DNA from: Variovorax sp. PCZ-1
Lineage (GTDB): Bacteria; Pseudomonadota; Gammaproteobacteria; Burkholderiales; Burkholderiaceae_C
DNA: 64,000 nt
Direction: 5' to 3'
Assembly (NCBI RefSeq): GCF_018413605.1
Contig: NZ_JAHCDN010000002.1
Coordinates: forward strand, 558,001 to 622,000
The notes beneath the pieces were generated by a model that saw only the letters and a list, made by a program, of their open reading frames with translations, had not been told where the DNA came from and searched no databases. Both the position numbers and the translations under genes were made by a program. Of this stretch, positions 30,175-38,982 are shown one piece after another (the stretch's first letter is position 1; every line of letters starts with the position of its first letter).

Positions 30175-32190
30175 GTGAACGCAGCTACCAGCACTTTGCC
30201 CGCTAACCAAGTTTCTTTCATAGATCAATTCGATTCGCATGGCGCATGGCGAAGAGAGTTTGCTGCTCGTTTGAAGCAATTGGCCGACTGGCTGGGTAAT
30301 TATGAGCTGATGGATGCTTCGATTGCAGAGCGCATGCAGCAGCTGGAAGCGCAGATGCGCTCCGATAAAGTGATGGTGGCCTTCGTGGCTGAATTCTCGC
30401 GCGGCAAATCTGAGCTGATCAATGCCATCTTCTTTGCCACTTATGGCCGCCGCATCATGCCCGCCAGTGCTGGCCGCACAACCATGTGCCCCACCGAGCT
30501 GGGCTGGGACGGCGATGTACCGCCATGTCTGCGCTTATTGCCTATTGAGACGCGTCTGCAATCGCAATCGCTGATGGAGTGGCGGCATGCGCCTGAGAAA
30601 TGGACGCGTATCGATCTGGATGTGAACGATCCTGATCAGTTGGCAACAGCCTTTGAAAAAGTTTCTGAGGTCGTCAAGGTCAGTAAAGATGAAGCGAAAG
30701 CACTGGGCTTTTGGCATGATGAAACACCCGACGACAACCCACGCCAAGATACCCAGGGCAATGTGGAAGTACCGCGCTGGCGCCATGCGCTGATCAATAT
30801 CGCGCATCCTCTGCTCAAGCAAGGCTTGGTGATTCTTGATACTCCTGGCTTGAATGCGATTGGTGCAGAGCCCGAGCTGACTGTGAGCTTGATTCCGCAA
30901 GCGCATGCCGTGGTGTTTATCTTGGCCGCTGACACGGGCGTCACCAAATCTGATCTCTCCATCTGGAAAGAGCATCTGATCACGGAAGACACGGATTACT
31001 CTTCTCGCCTCGTTGTGCTCAACAAGATTGATACGCTTTGGGATGCGCTTTCCACGCCTGAGCAAATCCGTGCTGCAGTAGATCGCCAACGGCGCACCTC
31101 TGCCGATATTCTTGGTCTGCCAGAGAATCAGGTGATCCCCGTGTCCGCGCAAAAAGGCTTGGTGGCCAAGGTGATGGCCGATGATGCGTTGTTGCGCGCC
31201 AGCCAATTGCCACAGCTTGAAGTGGCCTTGTCTGAAGGCATGATGGGGCAGCGTAAGAAAATTTTGCAATCAGCGGTAGCGAGCAGCATTGGCGAGCTGC
31301 GCACAGAAATTTCGCGTGTCATTAGCATCCGTCGTCGCGATTTGCATGAACAGATGATGGAGTTGCGCGGCCTGCGTGGCAAGAATGCCAATGTGATCAA
31401 ACATATGCGCAGCCGCATTGAGACGGAACAGGCTGAATTCGATGCCAGCGGGCAGCGTATTCATGCTGTGCGCTCAGTGCATTTGAAATTGCTGCGCGAA
31501 GTATTTACCGCTTTGGGTACATCCACGTTGCGCGCTGAGTTACGCCAACTCAACGATGCCTTGCGTCAGCCCGGTATCAAATTGGGTGCGCGCAAGGCCT
31601 ATGCGCAAACCTTCGACCGCCTGCGTGATATTTTTGTTCATACCAAGCAGCTCAACGGTGAAATCCACAATATGCTGGCCACCAGTTTCCGCCAGCTCAA
31701 TGCGGAGTTCGGTTTTTCCTTGCAAACACCGCGCGAGCCAGAACTCGCTCGGTATCAAAACGATTTGGAAGCCGTGGAGCGCAGCCATGCGCAGTATCTT
31801 GGTTTAGGCAATGCTTTTCGCTTGGCTCAGCCAGAATTTGCAGACCGCCTCGTACGCGCTTTGGCGACGCGCCTGCGCGTGATTTTTGAGTCTGCTCTAG
31901 GTGAGGTTGAGCTGTGGAATAAGTCTGCTGCCTCGCAACTTGATGCGCAATTGCGCGAGCGCCGCAAGAACTTTGCTAAGCGCTTGGAGGCGATTGAGCG
32001 GATCCAAAATGCTGCTGTCACCTTGGATGAGAGAATCATTGAGCTGGATTCGCAAGATGCCCAATCCGTGCAGCTGGATACCAAGCTGGTCAAAATCACT
32101 GATCTTCTGATGGAAGCACCAGACTTACCGGGAGACGGTAACGAGGACGCGATTTCACAGTTTCCCGATACGGCGGTGGCTGCTCTGTGA
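30175..32190 (+). CDS. dynamin-like GTPase
   Basis: A 671-residue large GTPase. G1 is AEFSRGKSELINAI, a threonine-rich switch follows (AGRTTMCPTE), G3 is DTPGLN and G4 is NKID. The C-terminal half is largely helical with no obvious membrane helix. Bacterial dynamin-like proteins act on membranes; the function here is inferred from family only. The start is GTG 30175 (VNAATSTLPANQ). The stop overlaps the mutY start by one base (TGATG), indicating coupling. Confidence 0.85.
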   Translation: MNAATSTLPANQVSFIDQFDSHGAWRREFAARLKQLADWLGNYELMDASIAERMQQLEAQMRSDKVMVAFVAEFSRGKSELINAIFFATYGRRIMPASAGRTTMCPTELGWDGDVPPCLRLLPIETRLQSQSLMEWRHAPEKWTRIDLDVNDPDQLATAFEKVSEVVKVSKDEAKALGFWHDETPDDNPRQDTQGNVEVPRWRHALINIAHPLLKQGLVILDTPGLNAIGAEPELTVSLIPQAHAVVFILAADTGVTKSDLSIWKEHLITEDTDYSSRLVVLNKIDTLWDALSTPEQIRAAVDRQRRTSADILGLPENQVIPVSAQKGLVAKVMADDALLRASQLPQLEVALSEGMMGQRKKILQSAVASSIGELRTEISRVISIRRRDLHEQMMELRGLRGKNANVIKHMRSRIETEQAEFDASGQRIHAVRSVHLKLLREVFTALGTSTLRAELRQLNDALRQPGIKLGARKAYAQTFDRLRDIFVHTKQLNGEIHNMLATSFRQLNAEFGFSLQTPREPELARYQNDLEAVERSHAQYLGLGNAFRLAQPEFADRLVRALATRLRVIFESALGEVELWNKSAASQLDAQLRERRKNFAKRLEAIERIQNAAVTLDERIIELDSQDAQSVQLDTKLVKITDLLMEAPDLPGDGNEDAISQFPDTAVAAL

Positions 32191-33245
32191 TGGCTCGGGC
32201 CAGCGCAGACAAGACTTTTTCTGCACAACTTCTGGCTTGGCACAAAGTGCATGGCCGCACCGGCCTGCCTTGGCAAAATACACGTGATCCCTATCGCGTG
32301 TGGCTCAGCGAAATCATGCTGCAGCAAACACAGGTGATCACCGTCATAGACTATTACGCGCGCTTTCTACAGCGCTTTCCTACGGTCGCTGACTTGGCTG
32401 CGGCTCCATTAGATGATGTGCTCGCATTGTGGGCAGGCCTTGGATACTACTCTCGCGCTCGCAATTTACACGCCTGCGCACAAGCAGTGGTGAGCCAGCA
32501 CGCAGGCGAATTTCCACGCAGTGCCCAGTTGCTTCAAACTCTGCCTGGTATTGGGCCTTCAACTGCGGCAGCAATCGCATCTTTTTGCTTTGCGCAACGC
32601 GTGGCCATTCTGGATGGCAATGTGAAACGGGTGCTGACGCGGTTGCTGGGCTTTGACAAAGATTTGGCCATTGCAAAGCACGAGCGCGAGCTGCTGGATA
32701 TTGCTAACGATATGCTTCCCGAGCGAGATCTGGCCAATAAAATGCCACGCTACACCCAAGCCATCATGGATTTAGGTGCCACAGTGTGCACGCCGCGCCA
32801 GCCTGCCTGTGCTTCTTGCCCGATGAGCCAGGAATGTGTGGCATCAGTGCAGGGCAAAACCCAATATTTCCCAGTCAAAACCAAAAAACTCAAGCGCAGC
32901 AGTCAATCACTGTGGCTGCTTTGGGCGCAGCGTAAAGATGGCTCAGTGTTGCTGCAAAAACGCCCCACACCTGGCGTGTGGGCTGGCCTGCATTGCCTGC
33001 CTTTGTTTGATAGTTTGGAGACGCTGGAAGCGAGTCTATCGGCGAATCAGCGGCTTGAACTCAAGGCATTGCCTGCTTTTGTGCACGTACTCACCCATAA
33101 GGATTTGCATTTGCATGTGATGATTTTAGAGAAGGCTTCTTTGCTGCCAGAGTTGGGGCAGTGGGTGGCTGATTGGCGCGCTGTGGGATTACCCGCGCCA
33201 GTGAAAAAGCTATTGTCAGAATCGTTTGCTCAAGAAAATGGCTAG
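32190..33245 (+). CDS. mutY: A/G-specific adenine DNA glycosylase MutY
   Basis: Removes adenine mispaired with 8-oxoguanine. The catalytic Glu is in SEIMLQQTQV, the helix-hairpin-helix and catalytic Asp in LQTLPGIGPSTAAAI and AILDGNVKRVL, and the 4Fe-4S cluster Cys are in CTPRQPACASCPMSQEC. The C-terminal NUDIX-like domain contains GVWAGLHCLP. The 351-residue length is normal. It is followed by a 64-nt repeat and the convergent DUF455 gene. Confidence 0.97.
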   Translation: MARASADKTFSAQLLAWHKVHGRTGLPWQNTRDPYRVWLSEIMLQQTQVITVIDYYARFLQRFPTVADLAAAPLDDVLALWAGLGYYSRARNLHACAQAVVSQHAGEFPRSAQLLQTLPGIGPSTAAAIASFCFAQRVAILDGNVKRVLTRLLGFDKDLAIAKHERELLDIANDMLPERDLANKMPRYTQAIMDLGATVCTPRQPACASCPMSQECVASVQGKTQYFPVKTKKLKRSSQSLWLLWAQRKDGSVLLQKRPTPGVWAGLHCLPLFDSLETLEASLSANQRLELKALPAFVHVLTHKDLHLHVMILEKASLLPELGQWVADWRAVGLPAPVKKLLSESFAQENG

Positions 33246-33265
33246 GCGTCGATTCAGTCGTGATA

Positions 33266-33329
33266 ATTTTTAAACAAAAACACACTTAGCCGGCGTGTTG
33301 TCTGCGCAGAGTGCTATGAATTTAAGAGT
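33266..33329 (+). repeat. 64-nt palindromic repeat, copy 7 (supplies the DUF455 stop codon)
   Basis: Core at 33289-33329 with GCCGGC, CTGCGC and GCTATGAATTTAAGAGT. The minus-strand TAG of the DUF455 gene (33316-33314) and its last residues ILLNS come from the hairpin part. Confidence 0.88.
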
Positions 33330-34147
33330 ATTTCAGAAATCTCTGCGTCTGTAAATCCAGCCAAACGGCGCGCCTCTTCGTTGATCGGCGCTCGTACGCG
33401 TGGGGCCGCATGCTGCTCGCATAGCTTACGAAAGTGAGCCACGGGCTCCAGCCCATCGCGCTCACACAACCAACGATACCAGTGGTTGCCAATCGCCACA
33501 TGGCCGACCTCATCGCGCAAAATGAGGTCCAAAATTTCGATCAACTTCAGGGCGTCTGGTGTGCCCACTTTACGAAGCTTGGCTTGCATTGGTGGTGTGG
33601 CATCGAGCCCGCGCGCTTCCAGCGTGCGCGGCACGAGTGCCATACGAGCCACGATATCACCTTGCGTGCGCTCCACCATATCCCACAGGCCAGTATGCGC
33701 AGGGAAATCACCATAGTCATACCCCATGCTTCTGAGTTGAGCGCGCAGCAAGGCGAAATGATGCGCCTCTTCAGCAGCAACGCGTAGCCAGTCCACGTAA
33801 TACTGCGCTGGCATGCTGGGAAAGCGCCACACGGCATCGAGGGCGAGATTGATGGCGTTGAATTCGATATGGCAGACGGAATGAGCGAGGCCCGCTAAAC
33901 CGCGCGGCGTGTGAATGGAGCGCTGGGGCACATCCAGATGCTGCATCAAGACAGGTTTTTCTGGCTGACCAGGAAGCTCTCCATCAGGTTCAAGCGCTTC
34001 ACTGAAATCTTCATTTGCTATCAAAAACGAAGCACTCTGCGCAGATAATTCGCCGGCGAGATGCACTTTTTGATCTAGGTGGCGACATTGCAATACACGT
34101 AGAGCATCTGCTCTCAAAGTATTGACCTTGAGCTTGGGATCGGTCAT
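33314..34147 (-). CDS. DUF455 ferritin-like protein, two repeat insertions
   Basis: About 277 residues of the DUF455 (COG2833) family. The carboxylate/His ligands of a ferritin-like di-iron fold appear in HIEFNAINLALDAVWRF, AAEEAHHFALL and RDEVGHVAIGNHWY. ATG 34147 (MTDPKLKVNTLRADAL) is chosen; upstream codons overlap the preceding gene. Residues 23-44 come from repeat copy 8 (AGELSAQSASFLIA), and the C-terminus and stop come from copy 7. It resembles MiaE in fold but not in sequence signature. It is last in a four-gene operon; function unknown. Confidence 0.85.
   Translation of the reverse strand: MTDPKLKVNTLRADALRVLQCRHLDQKVHLAGELSAQSASFLIANEDFSEALEPDGELPGQPEKPVLMQHLDVPQRSIHTPRGLAGLAHSVCHIEFNAINLALDAVWRFPSMPAQYYVDWLRVAAEEAHHFALLRAQLRSMGYDYGDFPAHTGLWDMVERTQGDIVARMALVPRTLEARGLDATPPMQAKLRKVGTPDALKLIEILDLILRDEVGHVAIGNHWYRWLCERDGLEPVAHFRKLCEQHAAPRVRAPINEEARRLAGFTDAEISEILLNS
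34017..34080 (-). repeat. 64-nt palindromic repeat, copy 8 (inside the DUF455 gene)
   Basis: Minus-strand core at 34017-34057 with GCCGGC, CTGCGC and GCTTCGTTTTTGATAGC. Read in forward frame 1 as AGELSAQSASFLIA. Confidence 0.87.
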
Positions 34148-34172
34148 GTACTGATGCGAAACCAGCGAACTA

Positions 34173-35966
34173 TCAATCAGGGCGGCTACCCGGAACGCTT
34201 GCGCTGGACCGTGGATCGGACAAATGCACAATCGCTTTCTTGGGATCGCGCGCCAAGCCATTCATTGCCTTGACCAAAGGCGCCAGCACATCGTTCACAT
34301 CCAAACTGTCACTTAACTCTGGGATGGAGTCGTTGAATTGCAGCAGCGAAGCGACGACCTTCAAGCGAAGAGGTTTGTTGCTGCGGCTGTCGGCAGGCTC
34401 GGTTAAGCCTCGTGCAATGATTTTTTGTGCAAGATCGGTAGCGTTCGATAGGTTCATCGGGCTTTCGATCAAGGCCGCGAATTGCGTGTTATCAACGCGG
34501 CAAACGGTATCCATATCACTGAGTGCACCGACAATGCGTGAAGCGGCCACCACGAGCGCGCGATCACCCATGGTGCGTCCCTCTCTACTGACTATCTCGG
34601 CGTGGTTGGACAGTTCAATCAACAGCAGTGTGCGTGTTTGGCCGGGGCGGCGGCTGCGTCGCAGCGCATCCATCATTCGAAGAGCGAGCACGGGCGGCAT
34701 GGCTAAGCCGGTCAAGGGATCGGTTTGATCGATGGCACGCATGCGGGCGCGGTTTTCGTTGAATTCTTTGGCACGCATGTGCAATATGTAGAGCAGCAGG
34801 GGAATCTCAATGGCTGAGCCAATCAATACTGCGTATTGGCTCAACCAGTTATCTGCAATCATGCCGGCACTTCTCAAGGCTGGGAAGGGATAACCGAGGT
34901 GCACAGGCAAAAAGCCCAAGAAAAGCCAACCACCATAGCGCTCACCGCGCCGCCAAGTCCACAGGCACAGCGTGATGCTCAGTATCACGGAAAGCAAGCC
35001 AAACAAATTCAGGATCAGCAAGGTGCTTGGGTTGGTGGAAGCCGTGTAAATCACCGTGAACAGCAAACCAAAACCTACCCAGGCCAAGACAGCTCTGTCG
35101 ACCCACTTGCTATATCGCGCCAATACACAAGCTTCGCGAACGAACCAGATACCGATGGAAGTCAGCAGCAGCATGAAAATCGCTGGTGCAGCGTTGTTCC
35201 AGGCCGCATTGTGGGGCCAAAAATACAAGCCGCCGATGCCAGTGAAAGCCATCTGGAACAAGAGCATGAACGCGACGTAAGCGCTGTAGGCCACAAAAGC
35301 GCGGTCTCGATACAAGCCAGCATGCACCAAACCCAAAAACAAAACCAAAAGGCCAAAACCGAGATAGCCACCCAACAAGAGAAAGCTCCAGCGGCGCTGC
35401 GTATCCAAGCCATCCTGCGTGAGCAACAGAAGTCGGGGTGCGATGGCAGCAGGCTGGTTTTGTAAGCGAAGCCATACGGTGGCATCCGTTTGAAGATCAA
35501 CCAAGAATACGGGTGTCTGCTCGGGAGAATCCCAGTTGGCTACAGGGATGTAATCGCCCGCGAGCTGCTCTTTCCACTGGCCAGACGCCGTGCGTTGATA
35601 AAGGCTTGCGCGGTTAAAAAATGCTGCAGAACTCAGCTGCAGATACCAACGCTTTTTGGTATCTGCTGCAGCCAGATCAATGCGCATCCAAAGCGCTGAT
35701 TCAGCCGTTAAAGCAAAGCTGTGGCTCTGGCCAATGGGCTTCATGAGCTCAGGGTTGGCAGCAACCTGCTCAACAGTAGCGCGCCCGCTGTCATCGATCC
35801 AGATCTGTGCTTGCCGTGTCACTTCGCGCGAGTCCAGCGATGTGGATTTCGCTTGCGCATGGCTTAGCTGGACGACACCCAAGCACATCATGCATGCTAG
35901 GACGCTTAAAAGAGCGCGCAGCAAGCCAGCGAAATGGGTCGATGTGGTGTGTTGAAAACGATTCAT
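34173..35966 (-). CDS. 7TMR-DISM sensor protein with degenerate GGDEF domain
   Basis: About 597 residues. The signal peptide is MNRFQHTTSTHFAG then LLRALLSVLACMMCLGVV; a periplasmic 7TMR-DISM extracellular domain (about 40-180), seven membrane helices (about 190-400) and a GGDEF-like domain (TDPLTGL onward) follow. At the active-site loop the sequence is CRVDNTQFAALIE where CRxGGDEF is expected, so cyclase activity is probably lost. ATG 35966 overlaps the upstream stop as ATGA; an earlier in-frame codon at 36047 is less likely. A sensor role, perhaps through GTP or c-di-GMP binding, is inferred. Confidence 0.85.
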   Translation of the reverse strand: MNRFQHTTSTHFAGLLRALLSVLACMMCLGVVQLSHAQAKSTSLDSREVTRQAQIWIDDSGRATVEQVAANPELMKPIGQSHSFALTAESALWMRIDLAAADTKKRWYLQLSSAAFFNRASLYQRTASGQWKEQLAGDYIPVANWDSPEQTPVFLVDLQTDATVWLRLQNQPAAIAPRLLLLTQDGLDTQRRWSFLLLGGYLGFGLLVLFLGLVHAGLYRDRAFVAYSAYVAFMLLFQMAFTGIGGLYFWPHNAAWNNAAPAIFMLLLTSIGIWFVREACVLARYSKWVDRAVLAWVGFGLLFTVIYTASTNPSTLLILNLFGLLSVILSITLCLWTWRRGERYGGWLFLGFLPVHLGYPFPALRSAGMIADNWLSQYAVLIGSAIEIPLLLYILHMRAKEFNENRARMRAIDQTDPLTGLAMPPVLALRMMDALRRSRRPGQTRTLLLIELSNHAEIVSREGRTMGDRALVVAASRIVGALSDMDTVCRVDNTQFAALIESPMNLSNATDLAQKIIARGLTEPADSRSNKPLRLKVVASLLQFNDSIPELSDSLDVNDVLAPLVKAMNGLARDPKKAIVHLSDPRSSASVPGSRPD

Positions 35967-37333
35967 GTTTTGTTCCGGGCCATACCGTGCGTCCAGCGAA
36001 GTTCCAGGGATTGAAGCCATGCGTGTGCCTTGGGGTCGTGCCTCCACAGAGCAACACTGGCATGTAAGTGCTCAAGCACCTCGCTGGGCAAGGCCAAGGG
36101 GCGTGTTTGACTCATAAGCAGCGTCGTCAAGAGATGGTATCCCATGATACGCGTGATCATTCGACTGAGGGAGAACTTGGCTGAGAACAGCCGCCCGAAC
36201 GCATCGATACAAGTCACTAAGACACGCAAGGCGACAAACACAGTGCGGGTCAACCACGAAGCTTGCTCGGCCAAGCCGATCTCAGCTGCTGTTTGCATGC
36301 CGACCAGCCATTGCGTCATGGGCACTGGCAAATGGCGAATGACAGGGATGACGATGCTTTTGGCCATGGCTTGCATCAAAGCCTGCCCCAGCGCTGGGCG
36401 CACATCGGGATGAGGTGGCTTCATTCGTGCATAGGCTTGCATCTGCGCGAACGAGCTAGCGGCGGCATCCATGTCATGCGCCATGCGCTCAGATTGGATT
36501 CCCAGCACATGCCCCATCACATTCCAGGTATGCAAGTAAGCCTGCTCATCTTCTCGCTTGAGCGCTTGCCCTATCGTGCGCATACCCTGGAGAAACACAT
36601 AACTGAACGTGAGCAAGGTGTAGGCCAGCTCGGTCTGGTTGCAGGGCAGGCCCTGGCGCTTGCTATTCCAGCCGTGGCGCATCAAGGCATCGTGCATGCT
36701 GCGCACGGGTGTGTTGATGTTGGCAGCGGGTGCTGCATGACTCACAGTCTGCGGATTGCCGCGCAAGATCAGATGCCGAATCGTGGCGTGAATCAATCGT
36801 ACCTTGAGGATTTGCGCCAAGCCATTGCCATCATGTCCCATCAAGCCGCCGCGCATCATCACCGGAAAAATCATCGCGGCAGTGTGGCGGATGCGATGCT
36901 CGGTGTGTGCTTCGAGCTGGCCGGCGATATGCAAGACATCGGCCAAATTGGGCAGCACATAACATTCCGGCAAGCTCGCACAAAACAGCAGCGTGCAAGA
37001 CAAAGGGCCTTCTTCCATGAAGATCGCCTCGGCGCGTTCGATTTTGGCGCGGTCAGCCCAATCAGGCAGTTTGCTGCCCATGCGCAGATAGGCTTGTAGT
37101 GTTTGCGCGATATGCGGATCGGTGTCAGCAGGTGGCTTCCAATTCGTCAAGCTGGCATTCTTGCCCCAGGTCATCATCAGGCGATTGACCAGGCCAATGC
37201 GAGCCAGTGCCTCTGCATCCAAGCATTCTGCGCCTGCCGGCCACGGGCCGATGATGGCTGCGATGGTGTCATCTGCCAAAGGATCTGCGACAAATGCGCC
37301 GCTGTCTGGCGCTGATGGCTTAGCACGCGTCAT
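35963..37333 (-). CDS. DUF2236 / MpaB-like oxygenase family protein
   Basis: A 456-residue protein resembling the DUF2236 family, which includes rubber-oxygenase Lcp and MpaB-type proteins. Signatures are LFCASLPECYVLPNLADVLH, HRIRHTAAMIFPVM and VRLIHATIRHLIL; the conserved His and Arg in the last one are heme-associated in Lcp-type members. Its start overlaps the preceding stop by 4 bases and its stop overlaps the GGDEF gene start, so it lies in a tightly coupled operon. The substrate is unknown; an adjacent carotenoid-type gene hints at lipid or terpenoid oxidation. Confidence 0.75.
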   Translation of the reverse strand: MTRAKPSAPDSGAFVADPLADDTIAAIIGPWPAGAECLDAEALARIGLVNRLMMTWGKNASLTNWKPPADTDPHIAQTLQAYLRMGSKLPDWADRAKIERAEAIFMEEGPLSCTLLFCASLPECYVLPNLADVLHIAGQLEAHTEHRIRHTAAMIFPVMMRGGLMGHDGNGLAQILKVRLIHATIRHLILRGNPQTVSHAAPAANINTPVRSMHDALMRHGWNSKRQGLPCNQTELAYTLLTFSYVFLQGMRTIGQALKREDEQAYLHTWNVMGHVLGIQSERMAHDMDAAASSFAQMQAYARMKPPHPDVRPALGQALMQAMAKSIVIPVIRHLPVPMTQWLVGMQTAAEIGLAEQASWLTRTVFVALRVLVTCIDAFGRLFSAKFSLSRMITRIMGYHLLTTLLMSQTRPLALPSEVLEHLHASVALWRHDPKAHAWLQSLELRWTHGMARNKT

Positions 37334-38136
37334 CGTGATGCTCCATCACGCCATTGCCACCATGCATAAGCTGCAGTAAGAACAGGAATACCCATCGCAA
37401 AGAAAGCGATGGCGCGCGTCTCGATCGGGTGCCCCAGCATCATTTGGAAGAGCATGCTCCCTGCATAAATTGCAATGGGGACGAAAGATGCGATCTGGAT
37501 ACGACGAGATGGTGCAGGTGCAGTCTCGCTGCGCATCAGCCATTGCACGAGCAGCACGATCACAAACGCAATCAGCATCCAGCCCGCAAAGCCTTGGAGC
37601 GTTTCACCAAACCAACCGCCATCCGTTTTCTGCATGATCCAAGCTTTGAGCACGAAGACGAAATAGGGATCGGCGCCCAAATCAAAAGCCGTGACCAGCA
37701 TGGCGGCAAGCAGGGCAGCGATCAGGCGCCCAGGCCAAGTGTTGAAGGTGGCCATAGGATCTCTCCAAAGCATAAGCTTGGCCAGCGTTAAACCTACAAA
37801 GCAAAGCGCAAACCACATCAAGGGAATGACCAGCGGCACATCGCCCAAGCGGGGGCCGAGCACATCGGTATAGACGTAGCGGCCAAAAAACCAGCCTCGT
37901 GAGGAGCCCATCTGCTCGGCAAACCATCCCACAAGCAAACCGACCGCTGCAAAAATACGCGTGCTTCGCAAACCGAACAACTGCGAGCAAGCCCACCAAG
38001 CGATCAGGAACTGCGCAATGGAGGCGCCCACCAAAGCCAAACTCAAGCTTGAATAATTCAGAGCAGTGAACCCCAACAGCAGCGTCAGAGGCAGACCTAG
38101 CATGGAATAAGTAACCCAAGGACCCAACGACTTCAT
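37330..38136 (-). CDS. carotenoid biosynthesis (DUF422/CruF-like) membrane protein
   Basis: A 268-residue polytopic protein with about seven to eight helices. FGRYVYTDVLGPRLGDVPLVIPLMWF and FDLGADPYFV resemble the DUF422 family, which includes bacterioruberin hydratase CruF and related carotenoid enzymes. No crtB or crtI gene is in the window. It is the first gene of the operon that continues to 33314. Confidence 0.75.
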   Translation of the reverse strand: MKSLGPWVTYSMLGLPLTLLLGFTALNYSSLSLALVGASIAQFLIAWWACSQLFGLRSTRIFAAVGLLVGWFAEQMGSSRGWFFGRYVYTDVLGPRLGDVPLVIPLMWFALCFVGLTLAKLMLWRDPMATFNTWPGRLIAALLAAMLVTAFDLGADPYFVFVLKAWIMQKTDGGWFGETLQGFAGWMLIAFVIVLLVQWLMRSETAPAPSRRIQIASFVPIAIYAGSMLFQMMLGHPIETRAIAFFAMGIPVLTAAYAWWQWRDGASR

Positions 38137-38295
38137 GATGTTTTACTGTCTCTTTGTGATTTTCGTCACAAGGCAATTGCCAAAAAAGTGGCAATGTAAC
38201 CAAACGAACGAAATATCGAATTCTATGAGGGAAATATGACTACACCAAGCGAAGTCACCGGGTTTGCAGCGAAGCAAAAATGACTCTTTCCCGAA

Positions 38296-38315
38296 GTTAT
38301 AATTAAAGTTATAAC
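38296..38315. promoter_or_regulatory. candidate autoregulatory operator of the AbrB/Doc pair
   Basis: A perfect inverted repeat GTTATAA (38296-38302) and TTATAAC (38309-38315) lies 18 bases before the antitoxin start, the usual place for an operator bound by the antitoxin or the complex. Confidence 0.55.
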
Positions 38316-38333
38316 TATGACTGGAGTATGGGC

Positions 38334-38558
38334 ATGCAAACCCTAAAAATCACCCAAATCGGTAACTCGCTGGGGGTGATCCTGCCCAAAGAAATCTTGG
38401 CGCGGCTCAAGCTAGAGAAGGGCGACCAGATTTTTATGACGGAAGCGCCGGATGGGTATCGTCTTGTGAATACCGATCCTAGCTTTTCCATTCAGATGAA
38501 GACGGCGCAAGAGATCATGCGCAAGCGCCGCAATGTGCTGCGCGAGTTGGCCGAATAA
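38334..38558 (+). CDS. AbrB/MazE-family antitoxin
   Basis: About 74 residues beginning MQTLKITQIGNSLGVILPKEIL, the swapped-hairpin AbrB DNA-binding fold. ATG 38334 is preferred over ATG 38328 because CTGGAG then sits at a proper distance. The C-terminal tail (MKTAQEIMRKRRNVLRELAE) should bind the Doc toxin encoded 9 bases downstream. Confidence 0.9.
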   Translation: MQTLKITQIGNSLGVILPKEILARLKLEKGDQIFMTEAPDGYRLVNTDPSFSIQMKTAQEIMRKRRNVLRELAE

Positions 38559-38567
38559 GGCGACGAC

Positions 38568-38963
38568 GTGACTGACTGGATTGGTTTGGGTCTAGAGGTG
38601 ATGCTCGCGCTGCATGATGCGCAATTGGCAGAGCATGGTGGCATCAGCGGTGTGCGAGATATGAGCTTGCTTGACTCAGCTATGGCTGAGCCGCTCAACA
38701 TGGCAGCTTCTGGTGAGCCGAGCGTGGCCAAGCTGGCCGCTTCATATGCATATGGCATTGCGCGCAATCATCCGTTTTTAGAAGGCAACATACGCACAGC
38801 TTGTGTGGCAGCGGAATTGTTCCTCGTACTCAATAGTTTTCGCTTCACGGCGGATAATGTGCAATATGCACTCATCATGCGTGATGTCGCCTCTAAGCAG
38901 ATCAGCGAAGACGCTTTCGCCGCTTGGATTGAGGCCAACATTGCGCCCAAGGATGAGCACTGA
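38568..38963 (+). CDS. Doc/Fic-family toxin with variant active-site motif
   Basis: A 131-residue death-on-curing-type protein, starting at GTG 38568. The Fic core reads NHPFLEGNIRTACVAAELFL; the canonical motif is HPFx(D/G)(A/G)NKRTA, so the Lys after Asn is Ile here while the catalytic His and the Arg are kept. Doc proteins phosphorylate EF-Tu. Whether this variant is active cannot be judged by eye. It is co-transcribed with the AbrB-type antitoxin. Confidence 0.88.
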   Translation: MTDWIGLGLEVMLALHDAQLAEHGGISGVRDMSLLDSAMAEPLNMAASGEPSVAKLAASYAYGIARNHPFLEGNIRTACVAAELFLVLNSFRFTADNVQYALIMRDVASKQISEDAFAAWIEANIAPKDEH

Positions 38964-38982
38964 TTTTTGAAAGACAACAAAT

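Noticed and set aside
33314-34147. Calling the ferritin-like gene miaE
   Set aside because: The EEAHH and DEVGH motifs and the overall pattern fit DUF455 (COG2833) better than tRNA hydroxylase MiaE.
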